Positions 7,859 through 16,901 are shown, counted from the stretch's first letter. The stretch: DNA of 38,513 nt from Candidatus Hepatobacter penaei (GCF_000742475.1 NZ_JQAJ01000005.1:1-38513), one strand, 5' to 3'. Notes: a model not told the origin generated them from the sequence alone. Translations and numbers: made by a program.

Positions 7859-9277
7859 ATGGCTATGCACACGCTATCTCCTGCCAAGCCTGACCCCCTT
7901 GATTTTTTGAAAGATCAACGGGTGCTGGTGGTGGGCATGGGGCTTTCAGGGCTGGCCACAGCCAAAGTCATACAAAAAAGTGGCGCCCACGTCACCGTGA
8001 CAGATGATCGTCACACAAGCGGTGAAGGGTTTGCCTATCAGCCGCCCGATCAGATTGACCCGAAGGGTTTTGATCTTATCCTCTTAAGCCCCGGCATTGC
8101 CCACAAAGGCCCCCACCCTCATCCATTGGTGGTAAAAGCGCTCAAAGCTGGTACCCCGCTGTCATCTGATGTGGATCTTTTTTTTCAAACACACCCCCCC
8201 GTCACCACCATTGGCATTTCAGGCACCAATGGTAAATCAAGCACCACCTCGCTGATTCACTGTGCTCTTTCTGCCTTGGGGCAACACAGTGTGATGGCCG
8301 GCAACATTGGCGTGCCCATTTTGACGGTCCTGCCCCTTGAAGGCAAAGATGTATGTGTAATTGAGCTGTCTTCCTATCAGCTGGAAACTGTACCCCATCT
8401 TTCGCTTGATCTGGCGATTTTATTGGCCATCACGCCCGACCACCTGGCGCGGCACGGCACCCTTGAAGCTTATGCGGCACAAAAACGCACCCTCTTCAAC
8501 ATCGGGTCTGCAGAAGGCCGATGCCTTTATGATGCTCATGACCCATGGCAAGCCCCCTTTGTGCGTGACGCCCCTCACCCACATCGTTTTATCCCCTATG
8601 CCCATGGCACACCCTTGAAGGCAGGGTTTTTTCTCATCAAAGACACCCTTCATGACACCTATCACACCCCACATACCACAGTGAAAGCCTCCTTTCCACA
8701 CATGGCGGAAGCCACGCTTCTCACCTCTTTTGCGGCACTCAGGTTATTGGGGCATGATGCTCATGCCATCATCAAGGCCATAAAGACCTGGCCTGGCCTG
8801 GCCCATCGTTATGAGCGCGTTATCCCCTCTCAACACCCTGCCGCAAACATCACCTTCATTAATGATAGCAAGGCCACAAACGTGGAGGCAGCGGCGTTTG
8901 CCCTCAAAAAAAGCCAAGGCCAACCTGTGTTTTGGATTGTGGGTGGGCGCCTTAAAGATCAGGCAGATCTGACTCCGTGGATCCCTTACTTACCCTTCGT
9001 GACAGAGGCCTTTCCCATGGGCGAGTCAGCGGCGACTGTGGCCCAGTTTCTTGCCGATCACCATGTCCACCACATCCCCTGTTCGACCCTTGCCGCCGCT
9101 TATCAAGAGGCCGTGGCTGCCGCTGCCCGGTGGGTCCAAAGCAATCCCGGCAAACAGGTGCCCTTGGTTCTTCTCTCTCCAGGGGGTGCCAGTTTTGATG
9201 CTTTCCCCCATTTTGAAGCGCGCGGCGATCACTTCAAAGCCCTGATCCAAAGTGACAAGACGATAAAAACGCTTTAG
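7859..9277 (+). CDS. murD: UDP-MurNAc-L-alanine--D-glutamate ligase
   Basis: MurD adds D-glutamate to UDP-MurNAc-L-Ala in the cytoplasm. The 472-residue protein has an N-terminal Rossmann-like domain (GMGLSGLATAK, about residues 23-33), the ATP-binding GISGTNGKS loop at 119-127, the NDSKATN motif and a C-terminal SPGGASFD motif. ATG 7859 is 9 bp after mraY; an in-frame ATG two codons later is possible. A gap of 38 bp separates it from ftsW. Confidence 0.95.
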   Translation: MAMHTLSPAKPDPLDFLKDQRVLVVGMGLSGLATAKVIQKSGAHVTVTDDRHTSGEGFAYQPPDQIDPKGFDLILLSPGIAHKGPHPHPLVVKALKAGTPLSSDVDLFFQTHPPVTTIGISGTNGKSSTTSLIHCALSALGQHSVMAGNIGVPILTVLPLEGKDVCVIELSSYQLETVPHLSLDLAILLAITPDHLARHGTLEAYAAQKRTLFNIGSAEGRCLYDAHDPWQAPFVRDAPHPHRFIPYAHGTPLKAGFFLIKDTLHDTYHTPHTTVKASFPHMAEATLLTSFAALRLLGHDAHAIIKAIKTWPGLAHRYERVIPSQHPAANITFINDSKATNVEAAAFALKKSQGQPVFWIVGGRLKDQADLTPWIPYLPFVTEAFPMGESAATVAQFLADHHVHHIPCSTLAAAYQEAVAAAARWVQSNPGKQVPLVLLSPGGASFDAFPHFEARGDHFKALIQSDKTIKTL

Positions 9278-9315
9278 ACTTGCGTCTGGAGCTATGATAC
9301 AGAAAGGCCGCGCCC

Positions 9316-10449
9316 TTGCTTGATTTTTCTTCTGCACGCACCAACCGCACGTTTTGGGGAGAATGGTTATGGACCATCGATCTGGCCACACTCTTTACCG
9401 TGTGCTTGTTGATGGGGCTTGGCATTCTTTTTATGATGGCGGCAAGCCCGAGCATTGCCTCACACTATGGGTATGAAACGTTTTTCTATCTCAAAAAACA
9501 CGTGATCTTTGTGTTGGTGGGATTTGTAACGCTGCTTGTGAGCTCACATCTTTCGGTACACCATATGCGTCGCCTGGCCTTTGTGGGGTTTGGCCTGATG
9601 CTCTGTTTATTGTGGATGACCCTTTTTTGGGGAACACCCGTCAAAGGAGCCAAGCGCTGGATCAAGGTGGCGGGGTTTCCGTGTCAGCCTTCCGAATTTT
9701 TGCGACCATGCCTGTTGGTCGTCACCGCATGGCTGCTGAGTGAGGGCAAACGGTTAGCCGGCCAATTTTCAGGCATGGCCTGGGCGTTTGCCTGCCTCTT
9801 CATCAGTTTAGCCCCGCTGACTCTCCAACCTGACATTGGCATGACGTGTGTGCTTTTGGGCTCTTTTCTAACGCAAGTTTTTCTTGCGGGCCTTGCGTGG
9901 CGTTTCTTGTTTTTAGGGGCGGGCGTGTTTGCCCTGTCTGGTGTGGGGCTTTTCTTTCTCTTTCCCCATGTGCGCCACAGGATTGAGATTTTTCTTGGTC
10001 ACAATAAAGGCGACCCTTTTGGGGATCAATTTCAAATCATCAAATCCATCCAATCCTTTCAGTCAGGCGGTTTATGGGGCATTGGGCCAGGAGAAGGACG
10101 CATTAAAGGGCATCTTCCTGACGCGCACACAGACTTTATTTTTTCTGTCACAGGTGAAGAATTTGGAGGGCTTTTTTGCCTTGCGCTTATGGTGCTTTAT
10201 GGGTTTTTGATTCTCAGACACCTTTATTGGACCCTGTCTCAACACAGCTTATTTGTGATCTTAGGCGTTGCAGGTCTTATTACGAATCTGGGGCTTCAAG
10301 CCTGTGTGCACTTCTTGTCCACCTTAGGGGTCATTCCCACCAAGGGGGTGCCCTTGCCTTTTATGAGTTATGGGGGGTCATCGATGATGGGTGCTGCCAT
10401 CACCATAGGCTTTTTGTTGGTTTTTACGAGAAAACGACTTTTTTCTTAA
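9316..10449 (+). CDS. ftsW: Septal peptidoglycan glycosyltransferase FtsW
   Basis: FtsW is the SEDS-family glycosyltransferase that polymerises septal glycan with FtsI. The 377-residue membrane protein has about ten hydrophobic segments, the KGAKRWI segment (about residues 111-117) and the C-terminal PLPFMSYGGSS signature. The start appears to be TTG 9316, with AGAAAGG about 8 bp before it. It is the last gene of the cluster here; its 3' end overlaps the convergent pmbA by 4 bp, so the usual murG-murC-murB-ddl-ftsQAZ part is not downstream. Confidence 0.95.
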   Translation: MLDFSSARTNRTFWGEWLWTIDLATLFTVCLLMGLGILFMMAASPSIASHYGYETFFYLKKHVIFVLVGFVTLLVSSHLSVHHMRRLAFVGFGLMLCLLWMTLFWGTPVKGAKRWIKVAGFPCQPSEFLRPCLLVVTAWLLSEGKRLAGQFSGMAWAFACLFISLAPLTLQPDIGMTCVLLGSFLTQVFLAGLAWRFLFLGAGVFALSGVGLFFLFPHVRHRIEIFLGHNKGDPFGDQFQIIKSIQSFQSGGLWGIGPGEGRIKGHLPDAHTDFIFSVTGEEFGGLFCLALMVLYGFLILRHLYWTLSQHSLFVILGVAGLITNLGLQACVHFLSTLGVIPTKGVPLPFMSYGGSSMMGAAITIGFLLVFTRKRLFS

Positions 10450-11774
10450 AGGCTTGAGACCGTCATGTTTTCAATCAACAGCGAAGGCGCGTTGAGCGAG
10501 CCACGCATCTCAAGATCATTGGCCGGCGTCAGGGAGGCAAACATGTCTTGCAAACGCCCCACAATGGTTACCTGATCCACAGGATAGGCCACCTCACCGC
10601 CCTCAATCCAAAGACCCGAGGCTCCCACGCTATAATCCCCGGTCAACAGATTGACCCCGCCCCCGCTTTCCATAATCTCGGTGACCAGCAGGCCGTTGTG
10701 CATCTCTTGCATCAGGGCTTGAGGCGACTTGTCTCCCGCCAGCACATTGACATGGTGCGCCGCAATGCCGGGCGGCCCACCGGCAGGCCAGGTGGCATGA
10801 GCCGTTGACGGCAAGTCCAACTTATGGGCAAAGCGCATATTCAAAAGCCAGGTCTCAAGCACGCCGTCTTGCACCAGTGGTGTTTTATGGGTGGGCAAGC
10901 CTTCCCCATCAAAAAGGCATGCACCAAAACCATAGGGCACATGAGGGTCGTCGACAATATGCACGCCTTTGGCAAAAACTTGCGTGCCACGGGCTTTTTG
11001 AAGGAAACTCATCCCCTCACACACCTTGCCGCCATGGATCGCCGCCAGCAAATGCCGCACAAGCATCGGGGCAATCTTATTCTCAAAAAGTACAGGATAA
11101 TGGCCTGTCACCGCGCGCTTTGGGTTTTGTTTGCGCAACACGCGATGAGCTGCTTTGTTGGCCACGGCGGTTTCATCTTCAAGGTCATCAAGATTCATGG
11201 CAGCTGCGCCATACCCATCCACCTGCCGTGCACCCTCAGCGCCCGCCAACAACGCCACACTTACCCCATAGGTTGACGCACGATGCTGGCCATAAAAACC
11301 ACCCCCTGTCACTAGAGTGGTCACGCTGTGGCCGTATCCGGCACTAGCGCCATCAGATCCATTGATACCGTCATGATCCAGAGCCGCACGCTCTAATGTT
11401 TCTGCGCGGCGTACAAGCTCATCCATCTCTAAGGTTCGCGTATCCACAGGCAGGGTATGGTTGCCTTGAAACCACATATCCGGAGATGAGCGCACAAGAA
11501 ACCTATCCTCCGGCACAGAAGCAGCCATAGAAAACGCACGCGTCAAGAGGGCCTCAACATCATCCAGGCGGCTGGTGGTCACCACAGCCGATTTTTGCCC
11601 CACAATCACCCGTATAGATATATGCTCGTCTGAGGAAAACGTGGCGTCTTCAAGCACACCCAAACGCACCTTGGCTTCGGCATCTGTTTCGACCCGATGC
11701 ACCAGGTCACAATCTGAAGCCCCTTTGGCACGTATTTTCTGCGCCAGGGACGTGAGCCTATCTTTAATATCCAT
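10446..11774 (-). CDS. pmbA: TldE/PmbA-family metalloprotease subunit
   Basis: PmbA (TldE) pairs with TldD to form a heteromeric zinc protease; in E. coli the complex acts on microcin B17 precursor and the antitoxin CcdA. The 442-residue product matches PmbA in length and pattern, with an N-terminal mixed domain, a central glycine-rich segment near a YGAAAMN stretch, and a C-terminal barrel ending with NLLTGDYSVGASGLWIEGG-type sequence. The family subunit TldE does not itself carry the metal site; tldD is not in this window. It is the last gene of a minus-strand unit after ubiA and the carboxypeptidase gene, and its stop overlaps the end of ftsW. Confidence 0.9.
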   Translation of the reverse strand: MDIKDRLTSLAQKIRAKGASDCDLVHRVETDAEAKVRLGVLEDATFSSDEHISIRVIVGQKSAVVTTSRLDDVEALLTRAFSMAASVPEDRFLVRSSPDMWFQGNHTLPVDTRTLEMDELVRRAETLERAALDHDGINGSDGASAGYGHSVTTLVTGGGFYGQHRASTYGVSVALLAGAEGARQVDGYGAAAMNLDDLEDETAVANKAAHRVLRKQNPKRAVTGHYPVLFENKIAPMLVRHLLAAIHGGKVCEGMSFLQKARGTQVFAKGVHIVDDPHVPYGFGACLFDGEGLPTHKTPLVQDGVLETWLLNMRFAHKLDLPSTAHATWPAGGPPGIAAHHVNVLAGDKSPQALMQEMHNGLLVTEIMESGGGVNLLTGDYSVGASGLWIEGGEVAYPVDQVTIVGRLQDMFASLTPANDLEMRGSLNAPSLLIENMTVSSL

Positions 11775-11824
11775 ACCGGCACTTTAAAGCCTTGTGCCCC
11801 TGTGCACAACCCCTGTCAGCACCC

Positions 11825-12697
11825 TCATGATACACAACCTATCCAAAGACAAAACGCAACCCAAAGCCCTGTCCACGGATTGGCAAAAAAAACACGCAAG
11901 CAACTTTGTGGCTCACGAATATCCAGATTCCATTGCTGCCACCCAAGATGCCCAGCCGCAAGCCCAAGGCCCAAAAAATAGGGCCATCCCCACTGTTCAG
12001 ACCACCCAAGGGCCACCAAACATACCATCATCCCCACAAGGCAACACACAAAAAAGATGCCGGGATGATCTCCCCACAAAAGAGAGGTGGATTTCACCCC
12101 CACCTTGCTGTCATCAACGCGATCTTGATAGCCATACACCGTGTCATAATAAAGCGTCCACAAGATACCCGCCCCATAAAGCAAAAAAGGAGCAAAGGTC
12201 ACAGATCGAAAATCCGGGTTCACCTGAAACCAGGCCACCCAAATGCCACTTGAAAAAAGAAACCCTAAATAAAGCTGGGGCCAGTATGTAACGCGTTTGA
12301 GCCACGGATAGGGAAGCACCAAAAGGGCTGCAAGAAGCCCCCCATAAATGGCCGCCATGCTCAGCTGCACAAGCACCCACAAAGCCAGCACCAGCATCAC
12401 GCCTGAGGCGCACCCAAGCGCCACCAAAGAAACATCTTTTTGGGCCAGCGGCCTTTGCTGGGTTCGGGTAACATGACAGTCTATGTCTTGATCCACCCAA
12501 TCATTGTAGGCACACCCCACACTCCGCGTCAGAAACGCCCCCCATAAAAAAAGAAGAAGATCCTGCCACCGTGGTTGTCCACCGCTTGCCACAATCAGCC
12601 CCCACAAGCACGGGAGATACAAAAGCATCACACCGCGAGGACGCATAAGGCGAAAAACATCTCCCAATCGCCATAAAGAGTGCTGATTCACGAACAT
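11825..12697 (-). CDS. ubiA: 4-hydroxybenzoate polyprenyltransferase UbiA
   Basis: UbiA attaches the polyprenyl tail to 4-hydroxybenzoate in ubiquinone biosynthesis, in the inner membrane. The 290-residue protein has about eight hydrophobic segments and both aspartate-rich prenyltransferase motifs: NDxxDxxxD (N65, D66, D69, D73) and DRxxDxxxGxKS in a later loop. AAGGA lies about 5 bp before ATG 12697. It starts 13 bp after the carboxypeptidase stop codon and is followed by pmbA after about 50 bp, so the three genes may be co-transcribed. Confidence 0.93.
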   Translation of the reverse strand: MFVNQHSLWRLGDVFRLMRPRGVMLLYLPCLWGLIVASGGQPRWQDLLLFLWGAFLTRSVGCAYNDWVDQDIDCHVTRTQQRPLAQKDVSLVALGCASGVMLVLALWVLVQLSMAAIYGGLLAALLVLPYPWLKRVTYWPQLYLGFLFSSGIWVAWFQVNPDFRSVTFAPFLLYGAGILWTLYYDTVYGYQDRVDDSKVGVKSTSLLWGDHPGIFFVCCLVGMMVCLVALGWSEQWGWPYFLGLGLAAGHLGWQQWNLDIREPQSCLRVFFANPWTGLWVAFCLWIGCVS

Positions 12698-12703
12698 AGG
12701 GTC

Positions 12704-12715
12704 CTTAACGTTAAG
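12704..12715. repeat. 12-bp perfect palindrome between dacF-like gene and ubiA
   Basis: CTTAACGTTAAG is a perfect palindrome covering the carboxypeptidase stop codon, just before the ubiA ribosome binding site. Its 10-bp core TTAACGTTAA recurs within a 14-bp palindrome at 20616-20629. It is too short and lacks a T-tract for a terminator. Its function is unknown. Confidence 0.35.
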
Positions 12716-13742
12716 AGGCGGTCAGCAAATCATCCACCGTTCTTGCCTTGGCCACCATTGCGCGACGCGTCTTCAAGAAACGCACCGAGCGCATCTGCTT
12801 TTTGGGACGACGGCGCTTCGGTTTCACAGGCTTGCCCAACGAAGCTGATTGCAGGAAAGGCCCCTGCTGCCAGTTCGGCATGCGCTTAAGACTCTTTTGA
12901 TTGAGGTTGGCATGGCGAAACCCCATTTCAAGAAGCGAGACCATCCGCTGATCACGCCACTTTGCGGTTTTGCCGCCAATGACCACGGCCATCAACCTTT
13001 TTTGTTTGCGTTTGGCGGAGGTCACCAGATTAAAACCGGCTTTTCTGATATAGCCCGTCTTCAAACCATCCACGCCATGCACGTTGCCCACAAGCTTGTT
13101 ATGGCTTTTGTGGATCTTGCCACGGAAGGAAAATTTTCTGCGCTTAAAATAGGCATACTCTTTGGGAAAGTGTTTAACCAAAAAAATGCCTAGGCGCGCC
13201 ATGTCATGCGCTGTGGTCATCTGCTTGGGGTGAAACAAGCCTGTGGCATTATGAAACGACGTACGCTTTAATCCTAAAGACCAAGCTCTGGCCGTCATCA
13301 GGCGCGCAAACCTTCTTTCTGATCCACCCACAGCCTCAGCCAGGGCAACAGCAATATCATTGGCAGACCGACACACCAGCGACAAAATGGCTTTTTCCAC
13401 CGTAATCCAATCTCCCGGTTTTAACCCCAAACTTGAGGGTTCTTGCTGGGCCGCCCACCTGGAGATAGGAATTTTTTGATTCAAGCGCAACTGGCCCCGA
13501 TGCAACGCATCAAACACCAAATAAAGGGTCATCATCTTGGTGAGCGACGCGGGATAGATCCGTTCTTGCGAGCTGATTTGATGAAGCACACGACCTGTTT
13601 GCACATCCACCACAATAGAGGCATATCGAGGGTTGGCGGCATAGGCCGGCCCCAATAACTGCCACATGACGCATAGGCAAACACAAAAATACCGCATCTT
13701 CATGACGATCATTTTCCAAGAATGATTGCTTATTCTAGACAT
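12711..13742 (-). CDS. Serine-type D-Ala-D-Ala carboxypeptidase (DacF/PBP5-like)
   Basis: A low-molecular-weight penicillin-binding protein that trims the terminal D-Ala of peptidoglycan stem peptides in the periplasm. Counting from ATG 13742 (343 residues), the motifs are SLTK (Ser66, Lys69), SAN (126-128) and KTG (228-230), in normal order and spacing. A hydrophobic signal peptide ends with AYA near residue 35. In-frame ATG codons at 13712, 13703 and 13697 would give a more usual signal peptide length, so the start is uncertain. The C terminus is rich in Lys and Arg. A promoter at 13811-13839 faces this gene. Confidence 0.9.
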   Translation of the reverse strand: MSRISNHSWKMIVMKMRYFCVCLCVMWQLLGPAYAANPRYASIVVDVQTGRVLHQISSQERIYPASLTKMMTLYLVFDALHRGQLRLNQKIPISRWAAQQEPSSLGLKPGDWITVEKAILSLVCRSANDIAVALAEAVGGSERRFARLMTARAWSLGLKRTSFHNATGLFHPKQMTTAHDMARLGIFLVKHFPKEYAYFKRRKFSFRGKIHKSHNKLVGNVHGVDGLKTGYIRKAGFNLVTSAKRKQKRLMAVVIGGKTAKWRDQRMVSLLEMGFRHANLNQKSLKRMPNWQQGPFLQSASLGKPVKPKRRRPKKQMRSVRFLKTRRAMVAKARTVDDLLTAS

Positions 13743-13791
13743 CAAAAATCTACAGATCTGTTAACAAGGATGAACGCATACCGACACCCCC

Positions 13792-13818
13792 TTGTTTGTG
13801 TGCTTCTTTTTCTATAGT
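13792..13818 (+). promoter_or_regulatory. Candidate promoter of amn
   Basis: TTGTTT (13792-13797) and TATAGT (13813-13818) are separated by 15 bp, which is short. The -10 overlaps that of the divergent promoter on the other strand, so the two probably cannot be occupied at once. Transcription would begin about 50 bp before the amn start codon. The leader contains an inverted repeat, GTTAA and TTAAC around four A residues. Confidence 0.4.
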
Positions 13819-13839
13819 GTGAATGTTTCGAGAATACAA
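13811..13839 (-). promoter_or_regulatory. Candidate promoter of the D,D-carboxypeptidase gene
   Basis: On the minus strand TTGTAT (13839-13834) is followed by exactly 17 bp and TATAGA (13816-13811), a good sigma-70-like arrangement. Transcription would start near 13804, about 60-100 bp before the possible start codons. The -10 box overlaps the -10 box of the opposing amn promoter. Confidence 0.5.
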
Positions 13840-13871
13840 GAATCATTGTTAAAAAATTAACGATCAGCTTT

Positions 13872-15356
13872 ATGGACTCTTTAAAAAATTTTTTGCCTTT
13901 TCTGTCCTCCATGCAGGGCAACGCCAGCCTTTGTTACACAGGAGAAGAAGCCGTCGCTTTGCTGAACACGCTTTATGAAGAAGGCAAGCAAATGTCGGAA
14001 GACATGATCCGCGACCTTCAAAAAGGCATTCCTTGCAACGGCAACATTCCCTGTTATCCTTATATTGCCTTTGCCGTAGCACCTAAGGAACTTAACATTG
14101 ATGCCACCAGAGCCTATGGCATAGCATCAGAGCCAGGTGTGTATGGAACCACAGTCACAAGGCCAGATATTTTTGGTGCTTACTATCAAGAACAAATTAA
14201 TCTTCTGATCCGCCACCACAAGGCACCCGTCCTTGTGGGAAAAAGCACATGGCCTATCCCACTTCCTTTTTTTCATGAGGCCTCTCTTTCTACGCTTGAC
14301 CCCGCCACACTGTGGGACATGGCCAATAATGTCCCCTTGCCTGACCTGTCTAAAGTCGACGACAGCATTGCCAACGGCACCTATACCCTTGCTGACAAAA
14401 ATGTGCCACGACCTCTGGCCCTTTTCACCGCAGAGCGTGTGGATTATTCGCTGCACCGCCTTTATCATTATTGCGGCACAGCACCTGAGCATTTCCAACA
14501 TTTCATTCTTCTCACCAACTATCAGCGCTATATTGACCACTTTGTAAACCACGCCCTTGAAACACTCGAGAGCGACAGTGACTATACAGCCCTGGTGGAG
14601 CCCGGTGATATTATCAGCCGCAACCGCCAAGAGTTTGAAGCCAAACACAAAAACCGACCTCAACACTTGCCACAAATGCCCGCTTATCACCTCAAACGCA
14701 AAGACGGAAGTGGCACCACCTTTGTGAATATTGGCGTGGGACCCACCAATGCCAAAAACATCACCGACCATCTTGCCGTGTTAAGACCCCATTGCTGGAT
14801 CATGTTGGGGCATTGTGCTGGCTTTCGGCGTTCACAACACTTGGGTGATTACGTCCTCGCCCACGGCTATGTCCGGGATGACCACGTTCTTGACCGAGAC
14901 GTGCCGCTCTGGACACCCATCCCCCCCATCGCGGAAGTTCAGATGGCGCTGCAAGAGGCTGTGGTCAATGTGACAGGCCTTAAAGGCGCTGACATCAAAA
15001 CGCGCATGCGCACGGGCACCGTGGTCAGTTGTGATGACCGGAATTGGGAAATCAGTGCGAAGGAAACCTTTGCCCGCTATAATCGCACACGAGCCATTGC
15101 GCTCGACCTTGAGTCAGCAAGCCTGGCCACCAACGGGTTTCGTTTTCGTGTACCCTACGGAACACTCTTGTGTGTGTCGGATAAACCTCTTCATGGAGAG
15201 CTTAAACTCAAAAATATGGCTACGCAGTTTTATAAAGATCGCGTGCATCAACACATGGAAGTGGGGCTTGAAACCATTCGCCTACTCCGCAGCCGTGGAT
15301 CTGAGATTTTGCACTCACGAAAATTGCGAGGCTTTGATGAGCCACCCTTTAGATGA
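13872..15356 (+). CDS. amn: AMP nucleosidase
   Basis: Amn cleaves the N-glycosidic bond of AMP to give adenine and ribose 5-phosphate, and helps to control adenylate levels. The 494-residue length is close to the E. coli enzyme. An N-terminal AMP nucleosidase-specific domain is followed by the phosphorylase-type catalytic domain with the GVGPTNAKNITDH and HCWIMLGHCAG motifs (about residues 290-320). ATG 13872 is used; no strong ribosome binding site is visible. It stands alone, divergent from the carboxypeptidase gene and followed by a 250-bp intergenic region. Confidence 0.93.
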   Translation: MDSLKNFLPFLSSMQGNASLCYTGEEAVALLNTLYEEGKQMSEDMIRDLQKGIPCNGNIPCYPYIAFAVAPKELNIDATRAYGIASEPGVYGTTVTRPDIFGAYYQEQINLLIRHHKAPVLVGKSTWPIPLPFFHEASLSTLDPATLWDMANNVPLPDLSKVDDSIANGTYTLADKNVPRPLALFTAERVDYSLHRLYHYCGTAPEHFQHFILLTNYQRYIDHFVNHALETLESDSDYTALVEPGDIISRNRQEFEAKHKNRPQHLPQMPAYHLKRKDGSGTTFVNIGVGPTNAKNITDHLAVLRPHCWIMLGHCAGFRRSQHLGDYVLAHGYVRDDHVLDRDVPLWTPIPPIAEVQMALQEAVVNVTGLKGADIKTRMRTGTVVSCDDRNWEISAKETFARYNRTRAIALDLESASLATNGFRFRVPYGTLLCVSDKPLHGELKLKNMATQFYKDRVHQHMEVGLETIRLLRSRGSEILHSRKLRGFDEPPFR

Positions 15357-15478
15357 TCCATCTATCAACACTGACGTGCCCTTTCATGCTCGATCAACAC
15401 ACGGATGCATGCCACACAGCTGAAGAAAATAATAAAAAAATGTTTAAAAAACAATATTTTCTTTTTTGATGAGGAGGT

Positions 15479-15579
15479 TTGTTAAGAACACACCCTTACG
15501 ATCATACACAGTGTGTTATTTTACACTCACGAAACATTGTTAAGATATGATATGGGTCATGTGGGCGACGATTGTTAAG
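15479..15579 (+). repeat. Three TTGTTAAG repeats upstream of the first pagL-like gene
   Basis: TTGTTAAG occurs at 15479-15486, 15537-15544 and 15572-15579, all on the plus strand, in the 252-bp AT-rich gap between amn and the first pagL-like gene. An inverted repeat AGTGT/ACACT with an 8-base loop lies between the first two. They may be regulator sites, but AT-rich 8-mers can recur by chance. No confident promoter or terminator was seen in this gap. Confidence 0.3.
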
Positions 15580-15608
15580 CCTGATGTTTGTAGTGTGTCT
15601 TTGGTGAT

Positions 15609-16199
15609 ATGATGGTAAAGATGTTGCGCTTTTTTCGTTTTTCTTTTTTGTGGGCAGGGTTGTTCTGCCTGCCTTTGTGCGCTGCTGAAGTGGCTCCCTT
15701 CTTCAACTATGAAGGGCAGAGTGTGATGATCACCGCGGCCCGAGGCATCAACCGCCAAATTTTATCCCTCTTCACGCAAAGCACATTTCCTGGCACATCC
15801 TCAAGCACCCTGTTTGCAGGAAGTTATCTCCTGCCCGGCACGGTATGGTCGTTTCCTTTGCGCCATCGTTTTGAGGTAGGCTATCAAGGCAACCGTCATG
15901 ACGATTATCAAAGCTATACGCATGCCGTTGCGGGGTGGATGCCAGAAGCACTGGTTAACCTCAACCCTGCTTACATCTCTTTTGGCGCAGGCCCCTACCT
16001 GAAATCACGCGCCACACCTGTCAGCGGCGGTCGCTTTGCGGTGGTGGCGAACCTGGCCTTTGGGGTGACGTTTCACGCCGTCAATGTGGAGATGTTCTTA
16101 AGGCATCATTCCAATGCCTATACAGCTTCACCCAATCACGGCAATGATTTTTTTGGCATTGCCTTATCCTATAATTTCAGCCTGCACAGCCGCAGTTAA
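15609..16199 (+). CDS. PagL-like lipid A 3-O-deacylase, copy 1
   Basis: PagL is an outer membrane beta-barrel that removes the 3-O-linked acyl chain of lipid A. The 196-residue product has a signal peptide ending near CAA (about residues 1-25) and beta-barrel-like alternating sequence. Near the C terminus, His-His-Ser-Asn followed by PNHGND matches the PagL active-site region (Pseudomonas aeruginosa His126, Ser128, Glu140). The position of the catalytic Glu is Asp here. After the last strand (LSYNF) there are six extra residues. ATG 15609 is immediately followed by a second ATG. It is a tandem paralogue of the next gene. Confidence 0.8.
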   Translation: MMVKMLRFFRFSFLWAGLFCLPLCAAEVAPFFNYEGQSVMITAARGINRQILSLFTQSTFPGTSSSTLFAGSYLLPGTVWSFPLRHRFEVGYQGNRHDDYQSYTHAVAGWMPEALVNLNPAYISFGAGPYLKSRATPVSGGRFAVVANLAFGVTFHAVNVEMFLRHHSNAYTASPNHGNDFFGIALSYNFSLHSRS

Positions 16200-16346
16200 G
16201 GGCCGCTGGGCCTTACCCTTCTCTCAGAAACCTTGCCTCCAAAAAAATGTGCTCGTGAAAGATATTATAGAAAATTGCCTCTTTTTATTTTAAAAATTGT
16301 GTATTCGTGATTAGAATACTCTTATTCATTCACGTTATCCTTTTGT

Positions 16347-16901
16347 ATGCGGGCACGCTTTTTTGTTATTGGCACGTTGTTGTCATTACCCCCCACCTAT
16401 GTCTGGGCCGATTCTGCTCATGAAGCCTTTTTTGCGAACCACTCTCAGGCGGTCATGATCACAGGCGGCGCACCCGTCAACCGCCGGGCCTTTGATCTGT
16501 TTCTGAAAAACGCTCCCACCGAAAACCAACAGCACACCCTCTATGCCGCAGGTTATTATTTTCCTGGCACATTATGGGTATGGCCCATCCGTAATCGCCT
16601 AGAAATCAACTATCTCAACCATATCCACGAACGCTATCGCCATTTTGTGGTGGGGTGGGTGCCTGAGCTGCTTTTCAATCTTAAGCCGTGCTATATCGCC
16701 TTGGGGGCTGGCCCTGAAATCAAAAGCCGGCCCACACCCGTCAATGGGGGATATTTTTTCGTTGTGGCCAACCTGGCTTTGGGTGTGACGTTTGATCCTG
16801 TCACCATTGAAGTGGCGTTGAAGCACTTTTCTAATTTCTACACCTCTGTGCCCAACGACGGCATTGATTTTGTCACCCTCAGCGTTGGGTTTTCATTCTA
16901 G
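16347..16901 (+). CDS. PagL-like lipid A 3-O-deacylase, copy 2
   Basis: The 184-residue product is a clear paralogue of the preceding gene, sharing the segments around QAVMITGG, PGTLW, GAGPEIKSR, TPVNGG and VVANLALGVTF. A signal peptide ends with VWA near residue 21. The active-site region reads HFSN then PNDGID, so His and Ser are present and the catalytic Glu of P. aeruginosa PagL is Asp. The protein ends in Phe, as expected for Bam-dependent outer membrane proteins. A 147-bp AT-rich gap separates the copies, so this gene may have its own promoter. Its 3' end overlaps the convergent rlmE by 4 bp. Confidence 0.8.
   Translation: MRARFFVIGTLLSLPPTYVWADSAHEAFFANHSQAVMITGGAPVNRRAFDLFLKNAPTENQQHTLYAAGYYFPGTLWVWPIRNRLEINYLNHIHERYRHFVVGWVPELLFNLKPCYIALGAGPEIKSRPTPVNGGYFFVVANLALGVTFDPVTIEVALKHFSNFYTSVPNDGIDFVTLSVGFSF

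Noticed and set aside
11794-12291. Plus-strand ORF of 165 codons antisense to ubiA
   Set aside because: It is a shadow of ubiA, which has clear prenyltransferase motifs; the product is low-complexity and basic.
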